Below, one piece after another: positions 35,801 through 48,099 of a DNA stretch of 64,000 nucleotides. Location of the stretch: the NCBI RefSeq assembly GCF_003597395.2, contig NC_133790.1, positions 23,244,576-23,308,575 of the forward strand, given 5' to 3'. Below the pieces are notes generated by a model. The model was not told the origin of the DNA. It saw only the letters and a program-made list of their open reading frames with translations, and did no database searches. The stretch's first letter is position 1; every line of letters begins with the position of its first letter. The stretch comes from Chelonoidis abingdonii (Eukaryota; Chordata; Testudines; Testudinidae). The position numbers were made by a program, and so were the translations under genes.

Positions 35801-38800
35801 CAGGCTTAAACTGGACACAGGAGGCGGGTGTGTACACAACCTCTGAGGAGCTAAAAGACTGTTCATGCAGAGGCCTGCCAGCTGCCCATTCAGAGGCAAG
35901 TTAAGCTCTAGATACACCACTGTTTCTTTGAAAGGTTTTGTGTTGGGGTTACTACAGTGTTGTCTTTAAAAGCCTTAGTGCTCTGTTTACAGTGATCTCC
36001 TAATCTGATGAACTCTGGCAGTGCAATCCAAGAGCTATCAGACCAGGTGGGTCTCAATCAAATCATGCCCCTCTGGGTTGACAGTTATTTCATTTGTTTT
36101 TCCTTGTAAACTTCTAACTCTGCTTTTTCCATTTAAAATCCCTGTGATAATGCTAATAAAATGTCACCATTATTTTCACTTGACTTGGTTCCAGTCATTT
36201 CTAGTCTTGTGGAAATGGTTCAAAGCATCCATGATCTGTAGCTCCTCTTGCCTTCCACAATGGAGAAACCGAAGGCCACGCTGGCAAGAGCTGAGGAAGG
36301 TGATGTTTATTAGTATGATTTCTGCCTTCGCCTGGACAGGGCAGAGATGTAAAACTGAAGGTGCTAAAACAGAAACTGTCACTTGTGCAATAAGCAGACG
36401 TGAATCCTGACCCACTCGCTTCATTCTTCTCAGCCCCCTGCCTCAGTACAATACGCTGGTGTTGCCACGCCCTAATGCCATGCAATAATTGCCTGGATGC
36501 TGGGTCATGAAGAGTGCTAATACCCGCAGGTCCTTCTCAACCTCTTCATGGTGACAGCATCTGGAAATCACAACCTACATTTAACCCCCCTGGACTGCAT
36601 AGTAACCTTCCTGATGCACCTCTGTGCTAAGCACCTTGTACTCACATCACTGATTATTCCACATAACACCACAGATGTATAGGCTGTTTGTAGTAATAAC
36701 AATTAAAAAAAAAAACCCACATGCCTGAACAGAAGATGTCATCCCTGCCCTAAAGACCTCGCAGGCCAATGGCAGTAGCACAAGAAGATGACAATAGGGC
36801 TTAGCTCTGGGACTTTGACCTTCACGAGGAATGATCACCAAGAAGCAAATGACAACAAGGCTTTGGGCACGAACCTGGTCCTGTGCACAATAATGCAGTA
36901 AACCTGAGGTCATTAGAAAGCTGCTGTTAATCAAAAAAAATCTGTATCCTTCACGGGGACGAGTTAACTCCCAGTTTGCACTTGGAGGAACTGGTCTGAT
37001 TTCAGATATCTGAGCAGAGGGTATGTGAAGAAAATTAAGTGGCTTTTATAGATCTGAGACCTAAACATTTATTAAAATCCCCCAGATCCAGCACCAGAGC
37101 ATACAAGCAGCGTCTGGATTGGCAGGCTACAGTACAACAGCAGGAATTTCTAATTAAAATTCTCCCAAGCTGGCTAATCCTAAACTTGACGCTATCTGTG
37201 TGCTGTGTGCATGTATGTATGAAATCCAGAAGTTGACAGGAATGCAGTGTTAAGGTCCCCAACTTAGGACTTTACTTCACAACTTAACAAGAAGTTAAGG
37301 ATTCTCCCAGCACCATTAACGGCTCTTATGAACACAAAATATTTTCCTGTTTTTGTTTGTTTTTCTTGTTAAACTTGTAGCTGAACATATTGCTGTTTTG
37401 GTTTAGCACATACACAGAGCCACAAATCACCCACCTCATTCCTGTTTCCCTGGCTCTGGGCAATGGAATATGTTCCTTAAAAAAAATCTAGTTTGGGGGA
37501 AAAACTAAAATGTCACCTCCCCCAGTTCTTGTTTTTGCACCTGCCATTTCCCCTTGCTCCCAATAATGCAATGGGAGGTTTAGGGACAGAGAGGGGATTT
37601 GACTTATTTCATAGCAATGATTGCAAACTCCCTCCTGCTAACCGTCTCAGCATCAGCCTCTTTGGACAGAAATAATTTGCATTGTTCAGTCTCCACATTC
37701 CACTCAGTTCTTGGCCTCCCTGCTCAGGCTGGGCTAGTTCATAGTGCCAGTTGGAATATGGTGACCTGGGATGTTGACAGCTGGGGACTAGGAACTTGAT
37801 TCAGACCTACCAACTCATTCCACTGGCCTCAAGCCAACCAGCAGATGGCAGAGACTTTCAGTGGTTAATGACAATAAGTAGTTTTCGCTCACGCTTTCTC
37901 CTTTTTCAACTTGCTGCGCCCCAGTTTCCAGCATAATTCTCCCTTCCCATTCACATAGGACCAAGTTGTGCAGCGCCTTGCCGTGGTGGTGGTGGTGTCA
38001 TTGACTACTTACAGAATTCCCCAAGCTAGAGAACCAGACCTTGTGTGCCTCCCACTCTGTTGCTGGCTCAGTGGGGTAGGTGGCGTGGAGCAATCGGCTT
38101 TTGAGGTTAGGTGGGGTCTTCCAGAGAGGAGAGGCTACTAGTTGTGTTTCCTGCTATTTGTGCTGAAGTCTGGGGCTACTAGCTAATGGGGCTGGGAGTG
38201 ATTCGACCTGCATGCTTTGCCAGTACCTGGCCATCTGCCTTGAGCTAGTTTACATAACAAATCTGAACTGCGGCAAGGCATGTCCAATACAATAGGTATT
38301 GCAGGATAAGTTCAGGGGTGTTTCTTCTGGAATCTGAGTTGTGACTTTCTCTACACACTGCACACTAAACACACAAATGGAGTTCACTAAATAATGCCCC
38401 TACTGAATGCTGCCTTCACTGAGATTTCTAATGCGAAGTCTGGCGAACATTCTCTCCACCCCATCTAATCTCAGTAACAACCGGCTCCAGGCACGCAGAG
38501 GACACCACACACAGAGGTGCAGCATGTACAAGATCAGTTTGAAGCTGAGGATTAAGAACAGGCCCCAACCTCTGAATATTTTGCAGAAACACTTAGGAGA
38601 TCTACAAGAACCAAATAACCTTGGACTTGGTGAGAATTTAATTTTAAGTCCCCTGTGTGGGGCTGCGTAGTATTTACATGGAGATAAAACCTGATTGTGG
38701 AAGCAGCCACCCTTGTATTTCATTTCCAGAGTCACCCTGTTTTCGCCTTCCCCGAGTGAGTTTGGCTGACACTCCAGCTTTGGAGAAGGCTCACGGCTCC

Positions 38801-39519
38801 CTCTAGGGCCCATTGACAAAACTTTGGAGGTGGGCACAGGCCTCAGACAACTCTATGCAAGGCCTCTGTCCCTGGCAGGTACCAGCCCTCTCTAGGGCGG
38901 GCCTTAACTGCCTCATGATATCCATGGATTGAGTCCAGATGCCGCACAGGCTTCAGGCAGAACCAGAGGCTTGTGTTTGCCACGGATGAGAATTTTGTAA
39001 CCAACCTATTATGAATGGTACCAAACACATTTTTAAACCCAGACAGGCTGATTTATTGGACTGAGCTTCAAGCTTGACAGATACTGCAGGGGCGATGAGT
39101 GGAAAGCCACACAGTTCACTCTGTGCCTTTAGCATAAGCCAGGAAGGAGGGAGATGCTGCAACATACCCTGTGCAGCTGTGAAAGACCCCTTGCTTTCTT
39201 TGGTAAGATTAGAAACTTGTCCCTGTTTGTTTGGGCAAAAGATCTCTTCCTTCTGCAGGGCATTGGCTGTTAGTGGTGTCATGTCTCAAACAGTGAAACC
39301 CTTTGGTCAGAAATGGGCTTTAGTCCTTGTCTACATGAGAAAGTTGCGCCAATTTTATCTTTGAAATTATTTTTTTTAAACCACAATCACCCTGGGTGGA
39401 GACTTACTGGGATTTAAACCAAAATAAGATGTTCTTATCTTAAACCTCCTCCTAATCGGCCGAACGGCAACAGCAACTCCCACTTTTGCACAGGTTTAAA
39501 AATCACACCTTTAAACTGA

Positions 39520-39818
39520 GGGTATGGCTACACTCAGAACTTCAAAGTGCTGCTGCGGGAGTGCTGCCGCGGCAGCACTTTGAAGTGTGAGTGTGGTTGC
39601 AGCACCAGCGCTGGGAGACAGCTCTCCCTGGGCTGCATGTACTCCACCTCCCCGTGGGGATTAGCTTGCAGCGCTGGGAGCCGTGCTCCCAGTGCTGCGG
39701 CACTGATTACACTGAGGCTTTACAGCTCTGTATCTTGCAGCGCTCAGGGGTGTGTTTTTTTCACACCCCTGAGTGCGAAAGTTGCAGCGCTGTAAAGCGC
39801 CAGTGTAGCCAAGGCCTG
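39520..39818 (-). mobile_element. MITE (cgtggctacact type), copy 2, inverted
   Basis: The ends 'ggtatggctacact' and 'agtgtagccaaggcc' form inverted repeats. There is an internal palindrome 'gctgctgcgggagtgctgccgcggcagc'. It is the same element as 35556-35800 in opposite orientation and more complete. Confidence 0.7.
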
Positions 39819-40426
39819 AGTCGCTTTTCTGGTGTAGATGAGCCCCTCTAAACATCATAAAAGGGCTCCTCACAAAACAAGCCCTCCTGTCACCTCATGG
39901 ACTCTTAGCCCAGCGCTCAGGTGTTGAGGTGGCTGAGCAGAATTTCCAGATGCATAACTAGATCCCAACCATGTTCTGAATGAAAACAGCACTCCAACCC
40001 CTCTGCTTTCCTGCCCAAACTGCTCCCTGCTTGGCTGAATCACTTCATGAGGCTGACTTCAAATCAAGCCAAAATGCAACAAACCAATATGCGTACGGAG
40101 AACAGCTGCTTCTCTATTGCACCGGCATCCATCTGACACTGGTTTTAATAGAAGTAATTATAATGAATTGCTGAGTCAGGATCAACTCTGCCCTCCCTCG
40201 CTCTGCAAAAAAAACAAACAAAAAAAAAACCTGCCTCTTGCCAGCCACTTCCTATAAATCATAAATGTCTGCTTTGGCTCAGCATCTATATAGCAGCAGG
40301 AGACCCTTTGTCTGTGGGTGGAGTCTATTGCACTGACTTTTTTTAGATATTGGGTTTCAGTGTAGGAATCTGGACTGCAGCGACTCAGAAATTACTAAAA
40401 TTACCAGCCTACCATGGAGCTAAGAC

Positions 40427-40487
40427 CCATGGATATGTTAGTTCTATTCCAGGCTCTGACACTGAGTAGCTGTTTGGCCTTGAACAA
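40427..40487 (+). repeat. MIR SINE fragment abutting U4 fragment
   Basis: 'gttctattccaggctctgacactgagtagctgtttggccttgaacaagt' follows the MIR core up to its 'gggcaagtca' block, where U4-like sequence takes over. Confidence 0.5.
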
Positions 40488-40550
40488 GTGGCAGTATCGT
40501 AACCAATGAAGTTAATCTGAGGTGTGATTATTGCTAGTTGAAAACTTTTC
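40485..40550 (+). pseudogene. U4 snRNA fragment (5' half)
   Basis: 'agtggcagtatcgtaaccaatgaa' and 'tgattattgctagttgaaaac' match the first ~65 nt of U4 snRNA (stem II and 5' stem-loop), with several substitutions. The 3' half with the central stem-loop and Sm site is absent, so it is a pseudogene. Confidence 0.75.
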
Positions 40551-40870
40551 TCTCTCTGCCTCTTGTTTCCCACTGTAAAGCGAAAGCATCTGAGAGCAGG
40601 GGCTGTGGTTCCGATGCCGCTCTCACACTAACTAGGTTTACACTAGCGTAACCCCATTGTTGTCAGTGGAGTCACAGAAATCAGAATCAGGCTCCAGCTC
40701 TTTAGAAAGAGAAAATACACTATATACAATGCCGACACAATATACAACTAGTAATAAAACAGAGATAATACCTTGCAGGCGTGTTGTGTGAGATAATTAG
40801 GGCCTAAGGCACTTTGAAAATGTAAAGCATTTATAGCTGTGCTAAGCCTTATTATTGGAAGACTAGTCCC
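40551..40870 (+). repeat. Unique sequence with MIR tail at its end
   Basis: 40779-40870 ('gtgtgagataattagggcctaaggcactttg', 'gtaaagcatttatagctgtgctaagcctta') resembles a MIR 3' half. The rest is unremarkable. Confidence 0.4.
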
Positions 40871-41996
40871 TGGTCTTAGATGGAGTAGTCTGAGCCAGCA
40901 AATTGTTTTTCCCAGAGGGAAAAAAACATCACCAACTACTTGAAAGGCAAATTTCCACTGGGAAGGACCTTTTCACGCATGTCCCATTCATTTCTCATCA
41001 TCTTCTTTCCTGCCTGTGTAACAAATTACCTGTTTGTCTCCACACAAGCAGTGTTCCCTTCCAGAGCTGTGGTTTCTCCTTGAGCTATAAGTGGAGTCAT
41101 AAGACCAGATTGTGACATCATAATCCTTCCCATGCTAAAAGACTTGAGGCCACAGTGACAAGAGCAGTGAACATAGTTTTATATCATCATCAGAGAACAG
41201 TGCTATTTGGTGCTGTTAGTGTGGAATCGGGGGGGTGAGGGGGTAAGGTCTTATTCCAACCTAGTTATCTGTGATTATTGGCTGGGGAAATAAACTGTGT
41301 GTGGATGAGAAAGTGAGTATTGTGTGCCAGGGAAATTGCTAGGCCCCTTGACTGGATCTGGTTCCTTACAGACTCACTGAGTAGAGGATCCTCAAGGGTC
41401 ACAGAGCTGTTGTCATGGTTCCTACAGTCTCACCAACCTCAAAACTCACCAAGAGTTCAAAAATCATGCCAATATCCCAAATTGGGGTTAATACGTTTAA
41501 TAGTACAATTTAAATATCAGTATTCAAATATTCAGATACATCACTCACAGGAAGTTATACTAGGGGCAACTTGCAGAAAATAAATACATTGTCCCTCAGT
41601 AACTGGGAATTTAAGTAAATTGTCTGTGAGTAAATACAATCCACTAGGGAAGAATGTCAGTCTCATTGGCACTGTAGCTCATTTCTGCTGGTATTTCATC
41701 AGGTGGTCAAGGGACATTTATTTAGAACATATCACCAGACATTGACAATAGCAGGAGAAATGAGATACAGTTTCAATGAGAAGCCAAGAGAGGTAAGTAC
41801 CCAACATACTTCTTCAATGGACCGTACTTATTCAGGGACTAAATTCCTGATTACTGGGGGATAATTTACACTCATTACATTTACTTTTCACAAGCTACTC
41901 CTACTATAACTTTTCATAAGACCAGCAGACTGGCCATACTGGGTCAGACGTAGCTGTTCTGTTTTATGCAGGTAGAAAGTTGGCAACCCTAGGGTG

Positions 41997-42910
41997 GGGA
42001 TACTCAGGGAGAACAAGGCTTTAAAAATCCTGCTCCTAAGTGACCAGAGGAACTAGGGAGCAGGAGCGGCTAGTGTGAGTTTTGCGAGTGAGTTCCCCAT
42101 GTGAAGGAAGAGCCTGGGGTGAGCTTGTTTGCTGTGTGTGTTTGTGGTGTGCTTGCTGCTTGAGTGAAGTATATAGTGTGGTCTGTTTGTCTGAGGGGCC
42201 TTATGCTGAGGCTAGCAGTATTCAAGTGGAGAGCTGGTTAAGGAGGCATTGATGCCCAAGCTCTTTAGCACCTATCAATCCTTTAATGGGGTGGGGCTCC
42301 TCAGGGAGAACAAAGCTTTAAAAAGCCCACTCCTAAGAGACCAGAGGAGCTAGGGAACAGGAGAGTCTGATGAAGGAATTCTCCAGGTGAAGGAGAAACA
42401 ATTAGGTGATTTTTGGGGTGAGCCTGTTGGCTGTAGTGTGTTTGTGGTGTGCTTACTACTTGATTGAAGTATATAGTGTGGTCTGTTGGAGGGACCTTGT
42501 GCTGAGGCTAGCAGCCTGCTATGCATGTGGAGAGTTGCTTAAGGAGGCTTTCATCCCCAAGCCCTTTACCACCCATGAACCCCTAACCAGGGGTTGGGGC
42601 TACTCAGGGAGAACAAGGCTTTAAAAAGCCTGCTCCTAAGGGAGGAGAGAAGCTAGAGAACAGGAGTGGCCAATGTGAATTTTACAAGGCAGTTAACCAA
42701 AAGAAGGAGCAACTCCGTGACCCTTGGGCTGAGTTTGTTGTGCCTGGTGTAGTGTGGTGGCTGCTTGACTGAATTATACAGCATGGTCTGTTCATTTGAG
42801 GGAACTTGTGCTGAGTCTAGTGGCCTGCCAGACAAGTTGAGAGCTTTACAATGAGGCTTTGGTGGGCAAGCCCTTTAGCACTCAACAACCCTTAGTAGGG
42901 TTGGGGCTCC
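41997..42910 (+). repeat. Satellite-like tandem array, three ~300-bp units
   Basis: Units start with 'ggggct(c/a)ctcagggagaac' at about 41997, 42293, 42595 and, partly, 42903, a period of 296-308 bp. Each runs through 'ctttaaaaagcctgctcctaag', 'ccagaggagctagggaacag', 'gtgtttgtggtgtgcttgctgc', 'agtatatagtgtggtctgtt' and 'caagccctttagcacc'. They are clearly diverged from one another. The same unit recurs singly at about 44590-44910, 48110-48490, 49600-50250, 53280-53570, 55965-56215 and 63170-63760, some inverted. Confidence 0.8.
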
Positions 42911-43274
42911 TCAGGGAGCACAAGTTATTTACTTATATAACTAAACTATTGTTGTATATAAATACAGACTCTATTTAATATCTAAATCTTTGGAATGAGT
43001 CGTGCCACCCAGGCACTCCACCAGAAAACTACCATTAATATGATTTACCTGGACAGCTTACCTCTTAATTCTTATTTGCCTGAGTTGGGCGCTAGAGTAG
43101 GGAATCAGCTCTGGCTAGGGTGTATGCGCAGTGGTTACACAAGGAACTGGACTGGTTTTGTAAGAAACTGTAAGTACCTTATGTATGACTGATTGTATGT
43201 TTGAGATAGTTATGTGAGAGCAGAAAAGAGCACTGGGGTACTGTATAGCGCAGGGGTGAGGGTCGGATTAAGGC

Positions 43275-43475
43275 CAGGGTTCTCAAACTGCGGGTCGCGA
43301 GGTAATTACATGGGGGGTCATGCACTGTCAGCCTCCACTGCAAACCCCACTTTACCTCCAGCATTTATAATGGTGTTAAATATATTTAAAAAGTGTTTTT
43401 AATTTATAAGGGGGTCGCACTCGGAGGGTGGCTGTGTGAAAGGGCTCACCAGTACAAAAGTTTGAGCATCACTGG
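43275..43475. mobile_element. Short hAT-like element in D1
   Basis: The ends CAGGGTTCTCAAAC and the inverse of CCAGTGATGCTCAAAC. Flanked by ggattaaggc and ggattaaagc, a near-perfect repeat that includes the 8-bp hAT duplication. Also present in D2 (51962-52165), so it predates the duplication. Confidence 0.65.
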
Positions 43476-44328
43476 GGATTAAAGCATATATTAACTAAGC
43501 TACATGTTGGGGCCTCACACCATGAGGAGTCTCTTTTAAAAAAACAAACAAACCACCCACCCTGCCATTTCAAATATTATCCAAATTGGTTGATAAATAA
43601 AGGAGATACAGGAAAAAGAAGATTCTCTCTCACTACAGACATTTTCTTTCAAATATGACAAATATATACACCTGGCTACACAAATAACCTTACCCTACCT
43701 CTGCCCTTCACTAATTGTTCATTATTGACAGGCAGGAGGCCAGGGCTGAGAACAAAAAAGAGAATTGCACTTGTAAAATTAGTATTTCTATGAGTGAGTC
43801 TGCTATCAGTCTCCTAAGGCAGCATTTTGTTGGCCAGCTGCTGCTAGTAAAATTCTGACCTTGCCTTCAGAACTCCTCAAGAGTTCATAGGCTGTCAGAA
43901 TGGGAGTAGGACCATTCAACTGTGCCCCAGAAAGTCGCCTCAATGTACCTCTCTGTCTCCCTCAGCTCATGCAGTTCAGCCACTCTGGTCTCCAAAGCCC
44001 CTACATGGTCTCTGAGAGCCAGGAGCTCCTTGCACTGACTTCAAACACATGCCACCTGCCCATAGGCCAGCTAATCATACATGCTGCATTCAGTGCAATA
44101 AGCTGGATAGCCCCCACTCTGTTGCTGGACTTCTGCCTGCATTCCCTTTCTAATCCTGCAGCTCTTCCCTTTCTTGTTGTTTTGTTTTTATTGGGGTGGG
44201 GGGGATGTTATTGCCTTAAGTTTAAAGACCATTAATGAAGTTTATCTCACACCCCTGCATCTCACTCAAAACTCCTCTGTTCCCTAGCTCCTCTGGTGGC
44301 TTAGGAGCAGGGTTTTAAATACTGGTTC

Positions 44329-44910
44329 TCCCTGAATAGCCCCCACCCCCTGATTAAGTGCTAAAGGACTTGGGGATCAAAGCCTCCTTAAGGAGCTCTC
44401 AGCCATGCCTAGCAGGCTCCTAGACTTAGCACAGACCACACTCTATACTTCAGTCAAGCAGTAAGCAAACCACAAACACACACTACAGAAACCAAACTCC
44501 TCCTTCATCTGGAGAAACGCTTGCAAAACTCACATTAGCCACTCCTGTTCTCTAGCTCCTCCACAGAGTCAGCACCTATGGGCTGTAGCTTGTGTCTGTT
44601 ATGTGCTTGCTGCTTGACTGGAGTATACAGTGTTGTCTGCTCCTTTGAGGGACCCTGTGCTAAGCCTAGAGCCTGCTAGGAAAGTTGAGAGCTTTGATGG
44701 GCAAGCCCTTTAGCACCTATCAAGCCCTATCCAGGGGGTGGGGCTCCTCAGTGAGAACAAAGCTTTAAAAAACGTGCTCCTGAGCAACCAGAGGAGCTAG
44801 AGAAGAGAAGCAGCTAACCTGAGTTGAGTGAGGAGGTTCTCCAGGTGAAAGAAGAGCAACTACATGACCCCTGGGGTGAGTTTGTCTGCAGTGTGTGTTT
44901 GTGGTGTGGT
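44329..44910. repeat. Head-to-head satellite units (inverted repeat)
   Basis: The left arm (44329-44565) reads as the complement of a unit: 'gttctccctgaatagccccc', 'gtcaagcagtaagcaaacc', 'tctctagctcctcc'. The right arm (44590-44910) reads it forward: 'gtgcttgctgcttgactgg', 'ctttaaaaaacgtgctcctg'. The centre is at about 44575. The same arrangement is in D2 and D3. Confidence 0.7.
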
Positions 44911-45281
44911 ATAAGCGTAAGCAGTGTCTATGGGGCAAAGTTGTAAAGTCTGGAGGAGATGACTTTTTTTAGCTGATGCCTTCAAACAGAATCAGGCATC
45001 TATTGAGGGCAGGCCACAGAAAGAGGGGTTTAAAACTGGTGGGAAGGGAGGATCCTATTTTGTCCTTGGGAAGAGAGAAGGGGGCTGGGACCCTAGAGCC
45101 CAGAAGATGCTATTACTGTAATTCCACTGGTCACTGAGGAATAAATGCCCTGTGCTAGGAGGAAACAGGCAAACAATAGCTCATGTTAGTTCTGCTGTCC
45201 TCAACACAGAACCCCCCAAAGCAATTGAAACCTATCACATTGGTTCTGTGAGTTTAGACTCTGCAGAATCAGATCTGGAGC

Positions 45282-46909
45282 ATGTTCAGGCTGTCTAAAC
45301 TGATGGTAGGTAATACTTGGGGCAGAGAGATACAGGGGCCCAGATTTCTTTGGCTAAGCAGAGTGTGGTCCCAAAGGCCCGTATGTGGCCAAATGGCAGA
45401 GGTTGTGGGGGTGGGCAAAAGCAGATTGCTCATACCACTAGCTAAAAGCCATGTGGTTTGGGAAGATTTGGAGAGTGTTTTGACTGGGGGTGGGGGTGGT
45501 AATGGAACACCTCCTATTTGACCTGCTCCTGGGTAATGATTTTTTCTGTCTAGCTCAGGTTAAAGCATTTGCCTGCAGCAGGAGGGAATTTTATGCTCGG
45601 ACCCTCTGAGGGAAAGGGTAAGGTCTCAGGAACTGCTGAGAGAATGGGAGAGAGTCTCCTTGATTCTTCTGCAGCTGGGGGAAGCAACATGCTTCCAGGT
45701 GGGAGGGTGGCTGAGACAAACTCCTATGCTGCAGCTAGAGGCATCGCCACATCAGGAAGGGATAGGGGTGTAATGCCTGCCAGGGAGAGAACTGTCCAGG
45801 TTGCAGCTGAACCAGAGAGGACCCTGACTCTAGGGAACAGAGATAAATGTGTCCCAGAGATGGGGCAGAGAATCTCAGAAACCACTGAGGTGGGTGAGGG
45901 TTCCTGTGACTCCATAGCACAGGGAAGCTGGGCGTTTCCAAGTGTGGGTGGGGCTGAGACTAGCTCCTTTCCAGCAGAAAGCAACATGCCCTCAGGGCCA
46001 GGAGAGGTGTTGTCCAGTGATTAAGGAGACTGTTGCAGTTGTTAGCTGGCAAAGTTCTGCAGCTGAAGGCAGGGGCCCAGAGGAGGAAACGGGGGAAGAA
46101 ATAGAGGGGTTACAGGAATGTCTCCTCACTAGTCCCTTGGGGCAGGACGCCCAGGACACCAGGAGGATGGCTGGGTCAGCATCTGTGCACCCAGGCACTC
46201 AGCCTGTGAGCCAGGTTTTGAGAAGGAACTGTGTAACTCTCCTCATGGAGGGGAGCAGTCACACAGCTGACTTCTCAGGGACAGAGAAGGGAGTGGCAGA
46301 GGGTACCCCAATCCAGGTCCCAATTTTTCAGGATGCTATTTCTGATAATGTTTTTGGAAGGTAACTGTCTCTCTTTACATCAAGGTGCAGCTCCAATGCC
46401 TGTAAGAGCAGGGGAGTTGAGACCAGGAAATTACCAGGTGGTAGTTTGCCAGAATACAAAGAACCCAACTGGCAGAGAAGGGGTGTGTTTTTCCCCAGAC
46501 TGGCGAGAGACAAGGAGCAGTTATGGGAAAACTGCTGAGAAGAGGGGCAGCTGATCAAAAGGTAAACACACCTAGCCCAGAGAGCACAGATCACAGCCCC
46601 ATAGGGGGTAGAGAAGGACTCGGTGCAGTGAGGGGGAAACACAGGGTAACCCCAGAAGGGGAGCTGGATTTCCTACATATGTACAGTCCTGGGGTTGGGA
46701 GACGGCTCCCCAAAGGGCCAGCCAACGTGCAGGATCCCCCTGGACCCTTATCTTGCCAGACCCTATCTAAAGGCCAGAATATGATTAAATTAAGGCCCAC
46801 ACAAAGGGAAAGACTGGAGGGAAAGAGAAGCCCAGTGACTAATTACATGGGAGAGAGTCAAAGGACACCATGGGTAATGAACAAACTAACCTCAAACTGC
46901 ACTAACTGA
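45282..46909 (+). pseudogene. Unrecognised repeat-borne open frames (D1)
   Basis: Four overlapping open frames (45569-46024, 45942-46364, 46333-46554, 46523-46909) in different phases suggest one older reading frame split by frameshifts. No zinc knuckle, protease, RT or integrase motif is visible. Segments such as RRMAGSASVHP and SSHTADFSGTEKG recur in D3. The setting (AATAAA near 45140, repeats on the side) is compatible with a gag-like part of an LTR element, but this is inference and the family is not recognised. Confidence 0.4.
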
Positions 46910-47480
46910 ACAGAGGGCGTGGTACAGATACTGGTAAACACCCATCTGTGATACAAATTCTGGTATTAATGATAAGATTTGGGATAAGAAATTTGACACA
47001 GATGTTAAACCTTATCATAATACTACTTTTTAGTTAATACCTGTAAAGAGGTTTAAAGCTTATCACAGCAGAGAAACCATTAAAAAAACCCCAGGTTTGC
47101 TGTGTGTGAATGGGGAAACTGAGGCACGCTGCCTCATGGCCTTAATGGCTGGATGCCAAGAGAACTATAACAACAAACTGCCTTTGAGATAGTCCATGAC
47201 TAACCCTCTTGCAGTAAACTAAGAGGTGAGGTGTGATGCTCTGTACCTTGGGGGAACACCCAATGCAAAGTTTGTCATGTTGTTGGGTGTCTTTGGAAGG
47301 CTTATGATCCACTGAGAATGGTTGTTATAGTGATGTTACTGTAACTGTTACAGTGATGTTATAGGTTATAATTTTGTGTACATAGTTATGAGGCTGAAAA
47401 TGTATCCTCATGGCTTAAAGCAAGCCCGTGCAAAAACTCTGCAAGAACAGAGAGGCAGTTCACACCTCGTCAGGGCATGG
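46290..47480 (+). repeat. Extension of composite repeat shared with D3, then other repeat
   Basis: 46290-47095 is matched by the complement of 60993-61790 (for example 'catgggtaatgaacaaacta' and 'cacccatctgtgatacaaat'). From 47225 'tgtgatgctctgtaccttgg', and later 'ttatgaggctgaaaatgtatcctc', is of a kind I recall as a separate turtle dispersed repeat. Confidence 0.55.
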
Positions 47481-47594
47481 ATGGGGCCTGCTATGCAAGT
47501 GAAGAGCTGCATAAAGAGGCTTTCATCCCCAAGCCCTTTACCACCCATCAACCCTTAACTAGGAGGTGGGGCATTAAAAAGCCCTCTCCTAAGG

Positions 47595-48099
47595 CAGTGG
47601 TCTTTGGCAGTTTGGGTGGGAGTCCTAGCGCCCCTTTTTTGCTTCCAGGGCTGCCCAGAGGATTCAGGGGGGCTGGGGCAAAGCAATTTCAGGGGCCCCT
47701 TTGTCATAAGTAGATAGGTAAGGTAAGGGTTAATTTTCTTTTACCTGTAAAGAGTGAACAAAGGGAACAAACACCTGACCAGAGGACCAACCAGAGAACT
47801 GGATTTTTTAAAAGTCAGGGGCGGGAATTGTGTACTCTGGGTCTTTTGTTTCTCCCGGCTATGGAGGAAACAGCTTTCCTGCCATAAAAAGAAGTTGCAA
47901 TACTATAGAAGACTCTATTCTCGTGGGGACCTAGGGAAAATTATCCCCCTTCGCCCCCCTCCCCTCCCTGCTGGGCGGCCCTCTGGGGGGACAGCAAAAA
48001 TGGTAGAGCCGACCCTGCAGTGCGGCGGGGGCGGGGGGGGCGTGCTCACATTTTTTTTACTGATAGGGATGCGCAATCAAAAAAGTTGGGAGACCCCTG
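47595..48099. mobile_element. hAT element with perfect 8-bp target duplication
   Basis: The left end is CAGTGGTCTTTGG and the right end is GGGAGACCCCTG. It is flanked on both sides by tcctaagg (47587-47594 and 48100-48107), the exact 8-bp duplication of hAT. The target is the 'gctcctaaggg' box of a satellite unit. Its middle (about 47700-47930) contains foreign LTR-like sequence. Confidence 0.85.
47700..47930 (+). mobile_element. LTR-like fragment nested in hAT element
   Basis: 'ttgtcataagtagatagg', 'aacacctgaccagaggacc' and 'tgggtcttttgtttctcccggctatg' resemble an LTR type I recall from turtle genomes. Ends are not clear, so it could be an internal part carried by the hAT copy. Confidence 0.4.

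Larger units (their letters stand above)
33421..41990. other. Intergenic sequence downstream of PXN
   Basis: No open frame here resembles a known protein on either strand; RPLP0, the mammalian neighbour on this side, was looked for and not found. Contents that I can name are MIRs, a U4 fragment, two MITE copies and a CR1 5' scrap near 41930. The rest appears unique. Confidence 0.6.
42979..46290 (+). repeat. Composite ORF-bearing repeat, copy D1
   Basis: From 'tctaaatctttggaatgagt' on, this segment is nearly identical to 51666-55080 in direct orientation. Most of it, together with the extension to about 47095, is found reverse-complemented at 60977-64000. It includes a small hAT insertion, satellite units in head-to-head order (44329-44910) and a chain of overlapping open frames at 45282-46364. 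D1 lacks roughly 90 bp near 44905 that D2 and D3 both have. Confidence 0.85.

Noticed and set aside
33421..41990. Search for RPLP0 or another neighbour gene
   Set aside because: No open frame on either strand resembled RPLP0, GCN1 or any known protein.
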